DNA of 64,000 nt from Curtobacterium sp. UNCCL20 (GCF_900101675.1 NZ_FNKG01000004.1:186001-250000); one strand, 5' to 3'. Positions 1-8,867 are shown, counted from the first letter of the stretch. Notes: generated from the letters alone by a model not told the origin. Program-made: numbers and translations.

Positions 1-30
1 TGTCGCACGGTTGCGTCGCGTGACGGACCG

Positions 31-1284
31 TTACGCGCGGTCGAGTGGGCTGGTGCCGTTGACGAGCAGGTCCCCCACCAGCCGGCGCTTGTGCACCCGC
101 GGGTTGTGCGACGCCAGGGTCCGCGCGTTCCGCCAGTGCCGGTCGAGCCCGAGGGAGCGGAACGTGCCGGAGGACCCGAGGGCGTCGAACACCAGCGTCG
201 TCGCGTCGAGCACCGCGTCGGTGACGACCGTCTGTGCCTGCGCGACCGCGGTCCAGCTCGCCTCGAGGGCGGCCCGGAGCACGGGGTCGGCCTGCCCGCC
301 CGCCACCGGAAGCACGGGGTCCGACTCCGTGCCGGATCCTGCCCGGAGCGCGGTGTGCCGGTCCACCGCCGTGTCGACCGGGCCGAGGCTCGCGGTGAAG
401 GCGGCGTCGGCGGCGTAGACGCGTGCGGCGACGGTGCCGATGGTGGCGAGCAACTCGGGGTCGCGGGTCGGGTCGGCGGTCGTGCCGTTGTGGTGCCCTC
501 GTGCCCGCGAACGAAGCGCCTCGATGCCCTCGCGGAGGGCCGCGCGCCCGATCCCGACGAGGATCGCGTGCATCACCGTCTGGTAGTACTGCTCCTGGTA
601 CGGGTACCGCGTGGCGTAGGGCAGCACCCGTTCGTCGGGCACGTGCACGTCGGCGTACGCGACGCTCCCGCTGCCCGTAATCCGCTGCCCGAAGCCGTCC
701 CAGTCGTCCCCGATCCGGACGCCCGGGTCGTGGGCGTCGACCAGGGCGACGAACCGCGCACCCGAGTCGTCGAGCGCGAGCACGGTGACCCACCGGGCGT
801 AGATGCTGCCCGTCGAGTAGAACTTCCGGCCGGTCACTCGCCACCCGCCGTCCGGGTCCGGGGTGATCCGCGTCGTGATGTCCGCCCCGGAGGGGTTCGG
901 CGACTCGCTCCAGCCGCCACCGACGAACTCGCCGCCGCCCAGGCGCTGGACGATGTCCCGGTCGAACGCGGTGCCCTCGGCGTGCACCCGGTCCTCGATG
1001 AACGAGAAGTGGTTCCGCCACACGTGCGCCAGGTTCGGGTCGACCTCGGCGATCTCCGCGATCGCTCGGAACACGTCCGAGAGTCGGGCCCCGACGCCAC
1101 CCCACGCGACCGGGGTCCGCCACCTGGCGAACCCGGCGTCCACCAGCCAGCCGAGCTGCTCCGTCGCGAGGCGTTCCTCCCGCTCACGCTGCCGGGCATC
1201 GGCGCCGATCCGCTCGATGACGGGGCGGAGCGGGGCGATCAGCTCCTCGTAGCGGTCGTCCGCCGGGACAGCACTCGGGCACAT
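31..1284 (-). CDS. DszC/SfnB-like flavin-dependent monooxygenase (acyl-CoA dehydrogenase fold)
   Basis: The 417-residue protein has the acyl-CoA dehydrogenase layout: helical N-terminal part with WGGVGARLSD near residue 60, a flavin/substrate beta domain (GGGWSESPNPSG, then GWRVTGRKFYSTGS), and a C-terminal helical bundle ending HNPRVHKRRLVGDLLVNG. The late His-Asn-Pro segment is typical of the DszC/SfnB branch, whose members are FMNH2-dependent monooxygenases of organosulfur compounds rather than true acyl-CoA dehydrogenases. The substrate cannot be read from the sequence and no flavin reductase lies beside it. The ATG is preceded on its strand by TAGCGT (1291-1296) and 6 nt, the leaderless arrangement seen throughout the window. 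Family sure, substrate unknown. Confidence 0.85.
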   Translation of the reverse strand: MCPSAVPADDRYEELIAPLRPVIERIGADARQREREERLATEQLGWLVDAGFARWRTPVAWGGVGARLSDVFRAIAEIAEVDPNLAHVWRNHFSFIEDRVHAEGTAFDRDIVQRLGGGEFVGGGWSESPNPSGADITTRITPDPDGGWRVTGRKFYSTGSIYARWVTVLALDDSGARFVALVDAHDPGVRIGDDWDGFGQRITGSGSVAYADVHVPDERVLPYATRYPYQEQYYQTVMHAILVGIGRAALREGIEALRSRARGHHNGTTADPTRDPELLATIGTVAARVYAADAAFTASLGPVDTAVDRHTALRAGSGTESDPVLPVAGGQADPVLRAALEASWTAVAQAQTVVTDAVLDATTLVFDALGSSGTFRSLGLDRHWRNARTLASHNPRVHKRRLVGDLLVNGTSPLDRA

Positions 1285-1418
1285 GGCGGCACGCTACTGC
1301 AGCCCCGACGACGGGCGGCGGGGCGGACGCAACCCCGGGCAACGGGACGCAACCGGGCGTCACACTCCGATGCGAACGGCGAGTGCGGCAGCGCGGCCCG
1401 GTCTGCCAGGATCAGCGG

Positions 1419-1985
1419 ATGCTCTCGTACTTCCTGACCCACGCCGAGGTCGTCGTGGAGCCCGCGGCACCGATCGAGTCGTGGGGGTTGTCCGTCGACG
1501 GCCGAGCGCGGGCGGCTGCGGCGCACGAGGTCGCCTGGCACCCCGGTGTCCGGCGGATCGTGTCGAGCACCGAGCGGAAGGCCGTCGAGACCGCCGAGGC
1601 CCTCGGCGCCGCCGTCGTTGTCGTCCCGGGTGTCGACGTCGAGCTCGGTGAGATCGACCGCAGCGCCACGGGCTACCTCCCGCTCGACGAGTTCGAGGAC
1701 GTCGTCGGGAGGTTCTTCGCCGAGCCGGAGCGCTCGGTCCGGGGCTGGGAGCGTGCCGTCGACGCGCAGGACCGGATCGTCCGAGCGGTCCGGCGACTGT
1801 CCCGGGAGGCAGGGGGTGCCGTCACGGTCGTCTCGCACGGGGCGGTCGGGGCGCTGCTGCTCGCCGACCTCCAGGGGGTGCCGATCTCCCGTGCCCTGGA
1901 CCAGCCGGGCATGGGGTGCGTCTTCGCCTTCGACCCGGAAGTGTGGCGCGCGACGTCCGGCTGGACCCGCGTGCCACTCCGCTGA
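1419..1985 (+). CDS. histidine phosphatase superfamily protein (divergent)
   Basis: The 188-residue product starts with a phosphohistidine-type motif, but LTHAE replaces the usual RHGE: the His is kept and the preceding Arg is lost. A second His lies in VVSHGAVG near residue 142 and the SSTERKAVETA segment matches the family's Arg-containing helix (SS.xxRAxeTA). The fold is therefore clear while the active site is unusual. The start was placed at the ATG 6 nt after a CAGGAT -10-like hexamer (1407-1412); a longer frame exists upstream but without a signal. It is transcribed divergently from the flavoenzyme. The substrate is unknown. Confidence 0.75.
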   Translation: MLSYFLTHAEVVVEPAAPIESWGLSVDGRARAAAAHEVAWHPGVRRIVSSTERKAVETAEALGAAVVVVPGVDVELGEIDRSATGYLPLDEFEDVVGRFFAEPERSVRGWERAVDAQDRIVRAVRRLSREAGGAVTVVSHGAVGALLLADLQGVPISRALDQPGMGCVFAFDPEVWRATSGWTRVPLR

Positions 1986-2091
1986 GCGACCGCATCGTGG
2001 CCTCGTGCGACATCATCGACGTCGTGCGACTGCGACGGTGTCGTTCCGGATCGGACATGCGGAGCCCGACCGGGCCGGGCCCCGGCGGCGG

Positions 2092-2901
2092 TCAGGCGGG
2101 CAGGCGCTCCCCCGCCTCGACGGCCACGTCCAGTCGGTTCTCCGCCGGCGGCAGCGGGCACGTCGCGTGCTCCGTGTAGGCGCACGGCAGGTTCGTCGCC
2201 CGGTTGAAGTCGATCCTGGTGGCGCCCGACGCGTCCGGCGCCGGGATGTCCAGACTCCGGTTCGCCGCGTACGTGGTGACCCCGCTCGTCCGGTCGGTGA
2301 AGAGCACGTGCAACCCGTCGCCGTGCCCGTTGAACGCGAGCAGCGCCCGCGGCCCGTCCAGGTCGAACGTCAGCACGCCCGGCGCCTGGTACACGTGCTG
2401 CAGGCCGTCGACGACCGAGCCGACGGTGACCTCGCGCGGCGTCTCGAACGGCTCGAAGTGGGCGTCGACGACGAAGTGCTCGGACGGCTCGTACGAGGGC
2501 GTCCCGGTGTACGACACCAGCGTCGGGTTCGAGGGGCGCCGGGGCCGGATGACGTCGCTGCCGCCGCGCCGGGCGACCTCGATGACGACCGTCTCGTCGC
2601 CGTCCTGCCACACCACGTTCGTGCTCGACCGTTCCGGCAGTGGGCCGAACCGGTGCGTGCCGGAGACCCGGGCTCCGTCGACCTCGATCGACTCGCCGTC
2701 GTCGAGCGCCACGACCGGGCCGTCCGCCGAGGTCGACCACGCACCGGGAGCGTCGTCGAACCGCTCCGGCGTCGGCGTCAGCCACCGGATGCTCGTGATC
2801 GCGAGGAACCCGTGCTCGCTCGCCCGGGCCTGCTCGTGGGCGTCGTGCCACGCGGCCCAGTCGGCAGCGAAGGAGGATGCGGTCGGCGTCGTCGTGCTCA
2901 T
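2092..2901 (-). CDS. DUF1684 family protein
   Basis: The 269-residue soluble protein carries the family's hallmark near its C-terminus (IDFNRATNLPCAYTEHATC followed by PLPPAENRL) and an N-terminal HDAHEQARASEHGFLAITSIRWL segment. DUF1684 proteins are widespread in actinobacteria and have no established biochemical role. No signal peptide or membrane segment is visible. The ATG follows TACCGT (2908-2913) by 6 nt, again a leaderless layout. It is convergent with the phosphatase gene, with about 100 bp of GC-rich sequence between them. Confidence 0.85.
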   Translation of the reverse strand: MSTTTPTASSFAADWAAWHDAHEQARASEHGFLAITSIRWLTPTPERFDDAPGAWSTSADGPVVALDDGESIEVDGARVSGTHRFGPLPERSSTNVVWQDGDETVVIEVARRGGSDVIRPRRPSNPTLVSYTGTPSYEPSEHFVVDAHFEPFETPREVTVGSVVDGLQHVYQAPGVLTFDLDGPRALLAFNGHGDGLHVLFTDRTSGVTTYAANRSLDIPAPDASGATRIDFNRATNLPCAYTEHATCPLPPAENRLDVAVEAGERLPA

Positions 2902-2978
2902 CCCACGACGGTACGTCGTCGGGCTGCGCTTCCGCGATGCCGATCGTCTCCGGGCGTCACGGGATCAGCGGCGCGCAG

Positions 2979-4274
2979 TCACCAGGGGTGGGCGATGCTG
3001 CGGGCGCGAGGGCTCCGGACCCGAGCTCCCGGAACGGTCGCCGGGACAGGGGTGGTGGGGACCGCCGGAGCTGCGTCGAGCGCCGTCGCGAGCACCGCGC
3101 AGGCCGCCCCGCGTGCCACGGCTGCTTCGCCGTGGGTGGTCGTCTCGACGGCGACCCGCGACCCCTCGGGAAGACGACCGGTGAGTCCGGCCCGGACCGC
3201 GTCGAGGAACACCGTTCCGCCGGCGATCGCGGCGCTGCCACCGATGACGACGTCGGTGACGTCGAGGAGCTCGACGACGTGGGCGAGTGCGGTGCCGAGG
3301 GCTGTTCCGCCGGCCGCGACGAGCGAGCGGCCGGCATCCGAGGCGCACAGGGCCTCGTAGGCCGCCCGCACCGCCGCCGGACGGTCGATCGCGATCCCAG
3401 GCGGCAGCACGCCGGCGCCGATGGCTCGCTCGACCTGCTGCAGCGGCTGGCACGCCTCCCACACCGCCGTCCACCGCCCGTGCGCGTGCACCGGCATCCC
3501 GCCGAACTCGCCGGCGTTCCCGGTCGCACCCCGCACGACCGAACCCCCGGCGACGACGGCGGCGCTGATGCCGTGCCCGAGCGTCACGCTCACGAGCCCG
3601 GTGGTGTCCGTGGTCGTCCACGCCTCGCCGAGGCCCGCCGCGACACCGTCCTTCTCGAGGAGCACCGGCATCCCCGTCCGGCGACGCACTTCGTCGGCGA
3701 GGGGCAGGCCACCCCACCCGGGGAGCTGGACCGGCGCAGCGAGCGTCTGGTGCAACGGGTCGAGCGGTCCTGGTGCGGCGATGCCGATCCCGAGGAGACG
3801 GTCGCGGACGGCCGGTGCCGCAGCCGTGTGCTCGGCGAGCGGCGTCGCGACGAGCCGTTCCGTGACCGCGACCATGGCGTCCACGATCTCGACGGGACCA
3901 CGGAGCGGACCGGTGTCGACGTGCTCGGTGGCGCGGACGGTACCGGCGAGGTCGACCAGCACCGCCACCACCCGCGCCGGGTCGAGGTGCAGTCCGACGG
4001 CGTACCGCGCGTCGGCGGCGATGCGCAGCACGCGATGGGGATCGCTCGCGAGCACACGGTCCTCGCGGACGAGGCCCTGCGACAGCAGCCGGGCGGCGAT
4101 GTTCGACACCGTCTGCGCGGTGAGCCCGGTGGCACCGGCCACGGCGGCTCGGGTGACCGGGCCCCGCCGCCGCACGACGTCGAGGACGAGCGCACGGTTG
4201 AGCGTTCCCACCCGGGCGTTGTTCGTTCCGCGCTGCAACACGGGTTGTGCCGGTCGTTGACGGGACTGCTCCAT
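2979..4274 (-). CDS. ROK family transcriptional repressor
   Basis: The 431-residue regulator has an N-terminal winged helix (VTRAAVAGATGLTAQTVSN, residues ~35-60) followed by a ROK/sugar-kinase-like domain with GIAAPGPLD, LEKDGVAAGLGEA and GHGISAAVVAGGSVVRGATG. The CxCGxxGC zinc-binding loop of NagC/Mlc is absent; the corresponding stretch reads GRWTAVWEACQP. It is divergent from a sugar ABC transporter, and two palindromes in the 93-bp gap (4296-4308, 4313-4327) are its probable operators. It therefore most likely represses the 4368-9890 uptake and catabolism genes until a sugar ligand binds. A start at 4286 would add four residues. Confidence 0.88.
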   Translation of the reverse strand: MEQSRQRPAQPVLQRGTNNARVGTLNRALVLDVVRRRGPVTRAAVAGATGLTAQTVSNIAARLLSQGLVREDRVLASDPHRVLRIAADARYAVGLHLDPARVVAVLVDLAGTVRATEHVDTGPLRGPVEIVDAMVAVTERLVATPLAEHTAAAPAVRDRLLGIGIAAPGPLDPLHQTLAAPVQLPGWGGLPLADEVRRRTGMPVLLEKDGVAAGLGEAWTTTDTTGLVSVTLGHGISAAVVAGGSVVRGATGNAGEFGGMPVHAHGRWTAVWEACQPLQQVERAIGAGVLPPGIAIDRPAAVRAAYEALCASDAGRSLVAAGGTALGTALAHVVELLDVTDVVIGGSAAIAGGTVFLDAVRAGLTGRLPEGSRVAVETTTHGEAAVARGAACAVLATALDAAPAVPTTPVPATVPGARVRSPRARSIAHPW

Positions 4275-4295
4275 GGTCCCTAGCATCGCAGCAAC

Positions 4296-4308
4296 TCGAT
4301 TTAATCGA
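4296..4308. promoter_or_regulatory. ROK operator, palindrome 1
   Basis: TCGATTTAATCGA is a perfect 6-1-6 palindrome in the gap between the divergent repressor and transporter genes. Its A/T-rich core stands out in an otherwise very GC-rich region, as is usual for NagC/XylR-type ROK operators. Its centre lies 18 bp from that of the next palindrome. Confidence 0.65.
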
Positions 4309-4312
4309 TCAA

Positions 4313-4327
4313 TTCGATTGAATCGAA
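4313..4327. promoter_or_regulatory. ROK operator, palindrome 2
   Basis: TTCGATTGAATCGAA is a perfect 7-1-7 palindrome sharing the half-site TCGATT with the upstream element. Two closely spaced copies suggest cooperative binding by a ROK dimer or tetramer and control of both divergent promoters. Confidence 0.65.
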
Positions 4328-4367
4328 CTCGGCCACATCGGGGTGGCCACGACGCGAAGGGACGCTC

Positions 4368-5372
4368 GTGACGACGACGACACGATCCGGAACCGAAGCA
4401 CGACCGATCCGCCAGGAAGCCGCCGCGGCGCGCTCGGCACGGCAACGACGACGACGGGAGAAACACCCCTGGACCGTCGCCGAGAAGCGCCGGCTCCGCG
4501 TCGGCCTCGCCTTCATCTCGCCGTGGATCATCGGCGTCCTCGTCTTCATCGGCTACCCGCTCGTGTACTCGTTCGCGATCAGCCTCACCCGGTACTCCGG
4601 CATGAACGCCATCACCTGGGTCGGGTTCGGCAACTACATCGCGGCGTTCATCGACCCCCTCGTGCACACCGCCGTCGGCAACACCCTGTTCTTCGCCGTG
4701 ATCGCCGTGCCGGTCGGGATCGTCGTGGCGATCGTCATCGCGATGGCGATGAACCAGGACGTCCGTGAGATCAGCTGGTACCGGACCGCGCTGTACATCC
4801 CGTCCCTCATCCCCACGTTCGCGCTGGCGTTCATCTTCGTGGTGCTCGTCAACCCGCAGACCGGGCTCGTGAACCAGGTCATGAAACTGGTCGGCATCCC
4901 CGCGACGAACCTGCTCGGCGACCCCACGACGGCGAAGCTCGTCATCGTCGCGCTCGCGCAGATGGGTGCGGGCAACGCAGCCCTGATCTTCCTCGCCGGG
5001 CTGCGCGGGATCCCGAAGACCCTGTACGAGGCGGCCCGCGTCGACGGCGCCGGACCGGTCCGGCAGTTCTTCGCACTGACGCTGCCACTGCTCTCCCCCG
5101 TCATCCTGTTCAACCTCATCACCGGGATCAGCAACGGCCTGCAGGTCTTCACGGAGGCGTACGTCATCTCGTCCGGCACCGGCGGCCTCGGCAGTCCGGA
5201 CAACGGGACGCTCTTCTACATGCTCTACCTCTACAAGAACGCGTTCAGCTACGCGCAGCTCGGCTTCGCGAGTGCGATGGCAGTGCTGCTGTTCCTGGCC
5301 GGGATGCTGCTGTCGGGCCTCGTGTACTGGCTCTCGAAGCGGTTCGTGAACTACGACGTGACCGGAGAGTGA
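4368..5372 (+). CDS. sugar ABC transporter permease, MalF type
   Basis: The 334-residue inner-membrane permease begins with a charged cytoplasmic N-terminus (RQRRRREKH) and then has six predicted membrane helices starting at GLAFISPWIIGVLVFIGYP. The EAA loop that docks the ATPase is visible as YEAARVDGAGPVRQF near residue 223. The GTG start follows GAAGGGA with good spacing. It is the first gene of an operon with a second permease (4-nt gap) and the binding protein. No ATPase gene is present, so a shared MsiK-type ATPase encoded elsewhere probably drives uptake, as is common in actinobacteria. Confidence 0.92.
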   Translation: MTTTTRSGTEARPIRQEAAAARSARQRRRREKHPWTVAEKRRLRVGLAFISPWIIGVLVFIGYPLVYSFAISLTRYSGMNAITWVGFGNYIAAFIDPLVHTAVGNTLFFAVIAVPVGIVVAIVIAMAMNQDVREISWYRTALYIPSLIPTFALAFIFVVLVNPQTGLVNQVMKLVGIPATNLLGDPTTAKLVIVALAQMGAGNAALIFLAGLRGIPKTLYEAARVDGAGPVRQFFALTLPLLSPVILFNLITGISNGLQVFTEAYVISSGTGGLGSPDNGTLFYMLYLYKNAFSYAQLGFASAMAVLLFLAGMLLSGLVYWLSKRFVNYDVTGE

Positions 5373-5376
5373 CGCG

Positions 5377-6315
5377 ATGAGCCTGCACACGAAGTCCGCC
5401 CCCACCGTCACGGCCTCGGTGGAGACCGTCCGTCCAAACCGTCGTCGTGACCGCCGCGGCGAGCGCTCCCGCAACGCCGACGGTTCGGTCCGTTCGCCGC
5501 TGTCGTCCGTCATGGCGCGCGTGGTGCTCGTCGGGATGAGCCTGCTGTTCCTCGTGCCGATCTACTGGATGGTCATCTCGGCGCTGAAGGGGAACACCGA
5601 GCTGGGTGCGTTCCCGCCCACGTGGTTCCCGCACTGGCTGGACTGGTCGAACTTCGGTGAAGCGGTGAACGCGATGCCGTTCTTCACGTTCTTCCGGAAC
5701 ACGCTGGTCATCACGGTCTGCGTGACGGTGTTCTCGATGGTGTCGAACCTCGTCATCGCCTACGGGTTCGCGTGTCTCGAGTGGCGTGGCCGTGACCGCT
5801 TGTTCTACGTCGTCCTGGCGACGCTGTTCATCCCGTTCCCGGTGACCCTGATCCCGATGTTCGACCTGTACGCCCGGCTGGGGTGGATCAACACGTTCCT
5901 GCCGTTGATCGTGCCGAGCCTGTTCGGGTCGGCCTTCTACGTGTTCCTGTTGCGGCAGTTCCTGCTGCAGATCCCGAAGGACCTGCTCAACGCCGCGCGG
6001 ATGGACGGTGCGTCCGAGTGGGGCATCCTGTGGCGGATCGTGTTCCCGCAGGCACGCGCGGCCCTCGTCACCGTGGGCATCTTCGCGGCGGTGGGCGCGT
6101 GGAACGACTTCCTCGGTCCCCTCATCTACCTGCAGGACCAGAACGTGCAGACACTGTCGATCGGTCTGCAGGTGTTCCGCCTCAACAACTCGCAGGACTT
6201 CCAGTTCAACCAGCTGATGGCGGCGTCGGTGCTGATCATCCTGCCGTTGGTGGTCCTGTTCTTCGTCTTCCAGCGGAGCTTCCTCCGCGGTGTGCAGATC
6301 GGGAGCTTCAAGTGA
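5377..6315 (+). CDS. sugar ABC transporter permease, MalG type
   Basis: The 312-residue partner permease has a basic N-terminus, six membrane helices and the EAA-type loop LLNAARMDGASEWGIL near residue 206, as expected for the MalG subunit of a CUT1 carbohydrate importer. The ATG lies 4 nt after the stop of the first permease, and its TGA overlaps the GTG of the binding-protein gene (GTGA), so the three are translationally coupled. Together the two permeases form the membrane channel of the importer. Confidence 0.92.
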   Translation: MSLHTKSAPTVTASVETVRPNRRRDRRGERSRNADGSVRSPLSSVMARVVLVGMSLLFLVPIYWMVISALKGNTELGAFPPTWFPHWLDWSNFGEAVNAMPFFTFFRNTLVITVCVTVFSMVSNLVIAYGFACLEWRGRDRLFYVVLATLFIPFPVTLIPMFDLYARLGWINTFLPLIVPSLFGSAFYVFLLRQFLLQIPKDLLNAARMDGASEWGILWRIVFPQARAALVTVGIFAAVGAWNDFLGPLIYLQDQNVQTLSIGLQVFRLNNSQDFQFNQLMAASVLIILPLVVLFFVFQRSFLRGVQIGSFK

Positions 6316-7703
6316 GCAGCGCATTCGACCGTCGTACGTTCCTCCGCGGTGCCGCCGCGACCGGTGGGGCCGGAGCGCTCGCGTTGCTCGCGGCGTCCTG
6401 CGCGTCGGACTCGGGGGCGCGCAGCAACCCGAACGAGGTGACGATCTGGGGTGTCACGGGAACGTTCGTGCCGTTCCAGACGAAGGTGATCAAGCAGTTC
6501 ACGGCGCTCCACCCGGACATCGACGTGAAGGTGAACGTCGTGCCGTCGCAGGGCACCGGTGACGCGACGAGCATCATCACGGCGGTCCGCGGTGGGACTG
6601 CACCGGACCTGTGGCTCCTCGACCGGTTCAGTGCGGCGCAGTACGCGGCCATCGGTCTCATCGAGCCGATCGACGATCTGATCGAGGAGTTCGAGGACCA
6701 GTCGAAGGAGGAGTTCCTGGCGCAGTGGCTCGGCTTCACCATCGGTGAGGTCACGTACGAGGGGAAGACGTACGGGCTCCCGCACGACACCGACGCCCGG
6801 GGGATGTTCGTGAACCGGAAGATGCTCAAGGGTGCCGGCATCGATCCGGACGAGTTCGACTGGGAGCACAACGGCCCGGCGACGTTCGACCGGGTGTGGG
6901 AGGTCAGCGAGCGGCTGACGAAGAAGTCCGGCGGCAACTACACCCACATGGGTCTGCTGCCCTGGTACGGCGAGGGCTGGCCGTTCACGTGGGGTCTCGG
7001 TCTCGGCGCCTCGTACTTCGACCAGCAGGATTCCCGGATGACGATGGACTCGAAGAGCGTCCGGAGCATCTTCGAGTTCTACGAGGACTGGGCGGGCCGG
7101 TACGGCTACAAGGCCGCCGACACCTTCATCGCGACGTACGAGCCGACCGGGCACCCGCCGGGGCAGACCGCGTTCATGGCCGACCGGATGGCGTTCATGG
7201 TGAGCGTCCCGTCGACGATCCAGGGGTTCGACAACTTCGGGCCGAAGGACCTCGACTGGGGTGTCTCGTACCTGCCGACGCAGCAGGCGGGCGACGACAA
7301 GTACACGTGGTCCGGCGGCTTCGCGCTCTGCATGCCGAAGGGGTCGAAGAAGAACCGCGCCGTGTGGGAGCTGATGAAGTACTTCACCAGCAAGCGCGGC
7401 CAGGAGACCTACATGGTGCCGGCGACCAGCGTGCCGTCGAACATCGCTGCGCTGCAGGACCCGAAGGGGTCGGCGAAGTCGATCCGGTTCTTCGTCGAGT
7501 CGATGAGCGCGTCCACCTGCCGTCCGCCGCTGCCCGTGGGTGGTGCCTGGTGGGACTCCCTCGCCGACGCTCGGTCGAGCGTCCTGCTCGGCAGCGCCAG
7601 CCCGCAGGAGGCCGTCGAGCGGGCGCAGGCCCGGGTCGACCCGATGATGCAGACCTACTCGCCGTTCACGCTCCCGAACGACTACGACAAGGTCCGGATC
7701 TGA
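6312..7703 (+). CDS. extracellular solute-binding lipoprotein, family 1
   Basis: The 463-residue protein opens with a twin-arginine motif (RRTFLRG, residues 7-13), a hydrophobic h-region and a lipobox-like LLAASC, so it should be exported by Tat and lipid-anchored outside the membrane. The mature part has the family 1 fold: VTIWGVTG at the start, AVRGGTAPDLWLLDRF, and a C-terminal FTSKRGQETYM segment. It captures the sugar for the adjacent permeases. Size and context fit oligosaccharide or polyol ligands, but the ligand cannot be read from the sequence. The GTG start overlaps the permease stop. Confidence 0.92.
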   Translation: MSSAFDRRTFLRGAAATGGAGALALLAASCASDSGARSNPNEVTIWGVTGTFVPFQTKVIKQFTALHPDIDVKVNVVPSQGTGDATSIITAVRGGTAPDLWLLDRFSAAQYAAIGLIEPIDDLIEEFEDQSKEEFLAQWLGFTIGEVTYEGKTYGLPHDTDARGMFVNRKMLKGAGIDPDEFDWEHNGPATFDRVWEVSERLTKKSGGNYTHMGLLPWYGEGWPFTWGLGLGASYFDQQDSRMTMDSKSVRSIFEFYEDWAGRYGYKAADTFIATYEPTGHPPGQTAFMADRMAFMVSVPSTIQGFDNFGPKDLDWGVSYLPTQQAGDDKYTWSGGFALCMPKGSKKNRAVWELMKYFTSKRGQETYMVPATSVPSNIAALQDPKGSAKSIRFFVESMSASTCRPPLPVGGAWWDSLADARSSVLLGSASPQEAVERAQARVDPMMQTYSPFTLPNDYDKVRI

Positions 7704-7729
7704 CGCCGAGCGACCAGGAGCAGCACGAC

Positions 7730-7753
7730 CACCAGCACCAGCACCAGCACCAG
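7730..7753 (+). repeat. hexamer tandem repeat (CACCAG x4)
   Basis: Four head-to-tail copies of CACCAG fill the short gap between the binding protein and the next dehydrogenase, just ahead of its AAAGG ribosome-binding site. Similar short repeats precede other starts in this window (8822, 14991, 20075). Confidence 0.8.
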
Positions 7754-7764
7754 GAAAGGCCACC

Positions 7765-8805
7765 ATGCCCAGCACTCCCCTCCGCGTCGCCGTCGTCGGC
7801 TTCTGGCACGTCCACGCCGGCGACTACGCGCGCCAGGTCGTCGAGCACCCGGACACGGAGCTCGTGGCCGTCTGGGACGACGACCCCGAGCGCGGTCGCG
7901 AGGGAGCCGACCGGTTCGGCGTCCCGTTCACCGACGACCTCGACGCGCTGCTCGCACGCGACGACGTCGACGCCGTGACGATCACGACGTCGACCGACGT
8001 GCACCTCGACGTCATCGGCCGCGCCGCCCGCGCGGGCAAGCACGTCTTCACCGAGAAGCTCCTCGCTCCCACCGTCAAGGAGTGCGAGGAGCTCGTCGCC
8101 GCCTGCGCATCGGCCGGTGTCGCGCTGGTGGTCTCCCTCCCGCGGCTGTACCACGGGTACACGGCGGCGATCCGACGCGAGATCGAGGAGGGTCGACTCG
8201 GAGAGGTCAACACCGCCCGGGTGCGACTGTCGCACGACGGCGCCCTCGCACCGTGGCTCCCCGAACGCTTCTTCGACCCGCAGACCGCGGTCGGCGGGGC
8301 CCTCACCGACCTCGGCTGCCATCCCGTCTACCTGACGCAGCTGTTCCTCGGCGCCGAACCGGACACCGTCGAGGCGGTGTACCGATCGGTCACCGGCCGG
8401 GCGGTCGAGGACCACGCGGTCGTCACCGTCGGCTACCCGTCCCAGGCCATCGGGGTCATCGAGGCGGGCTTCGTCGCGGGGACCCCGTTCACGATCGACG
8501 TCGCCGGGACCGGCGGCTGGCTCGCCTACTCCGACGCGGACGGCCGCCTCACCGCCGGCGGGACCGCCTACGGCGACGGCGTGGTCGATCTGCCGATCCC
8601 GGAGGACGGGCAGGACGCCTTCGGACAGTGGGTCGACCACATCCACGCGGGGACGCGCGCCGACGAGAACGTGGCCCGCGCCGTCGACCTCACCCGGCTC
8701 GTCGTGGCCGCCAACGCGGCAGCACGCGAGCACACCCCCGCCAACGCGGCAGCACGCCAGCACACCCCTGCCAACGCGGCAGCACGCGAGCACACCCCCG
8801 CCTGA
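7765..8805 (+). CDS. Gfo/Idh/MocA family dehydrogenase
   Basis: The 346-residue protein has an N-terminal Rossmann domain (VAVVGFWHVHAGDYARQV) followed by the alpha/beta oligomerisation domain. The usual EKP motif reads EKLL here, and the dinucleotide-loop glycines are partly replaced (GFWHVH), a pattern seen in one subgroup. It probably oxidises the imported sugar or polyol with NAD(P). The last 31 residues are three copies of a decapeptide (ANAAAREHTP type) encoded by an exact 30-bp tandem repeat, so the natural C-terminus has been extended. It sits between the transporter and a second paralogue. Confidence 0.88.
   Translation: MPSTPLRVAVVGFWHVHAGDYARQVVEHPDTELVAVWDDDPERGREGADRFGVPFTDDLDALLARDDVDAVTITTSTDVHLDVIGRAARAGKHVFTEKLLAPTVKECEELVAACASAGVALVVSLPRLYHGYTAAIRREIEEGRLGEVNTARVRLSHDGALAPWLPERFFDPQTAVGGALTDLGCHPVYLTQLFLGAEPDTVEAVYRSVTGRAVEDHAVVTVGYPSQAIGVIEAGFVAGTPFTIDVAGTGGWLAYSDADGRLTAGGTAYGDGVVDLPIPEDGQDAFGQWVDHIHAGTRADENVARAVDLTRLVVAANAAAREHTPANAAARQHTPANAAAREHTPA
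8711..8800 (+). repeat. 30-bp in-frame tandem repeat, 3 copies
   Basis: Units run 8711-8740, 8741-8770 and 8771-8800, nearly identical, and encode the Ala-rich C-terminal tail of the dehydrogenase just before its stop at 8803. The period is a multiple of three, so copy-number change would alter tail length without breaking the frame. Confidence 0.9.
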
Positions 8806-8821
8806 ACACCGCACCGACCAC

Positions 8822-8853
8822 CAGCACGCCCCACCATCAGCACGCCCCACCAT
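8822..8853 (+). repeat. 16-bp tandem repeat, 2 copies
   Basis: CAGCACGCCCCACCAT is repeated exactly at 8822-8837 and 8838-8853 in the spacer just upstream of the GGAG ribosome-binding site for the second dehydrogenase. Confidence 0.85.
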
Positions 8854-8867
8854 CAGGAGTCCTCACC

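Noticed and set aside
91-1437. Long plus-strand frame opposite the flavoenzyme gene
   Set aside because: It is a shadow: high-GC codon bias keeps antisense frames open, and the minus-strand product has clear family motifs.
4368-7703. Complete ABC importer
   Set aside because: No ATPase gene is present; a shared ATPase elsewhere must be assumed.
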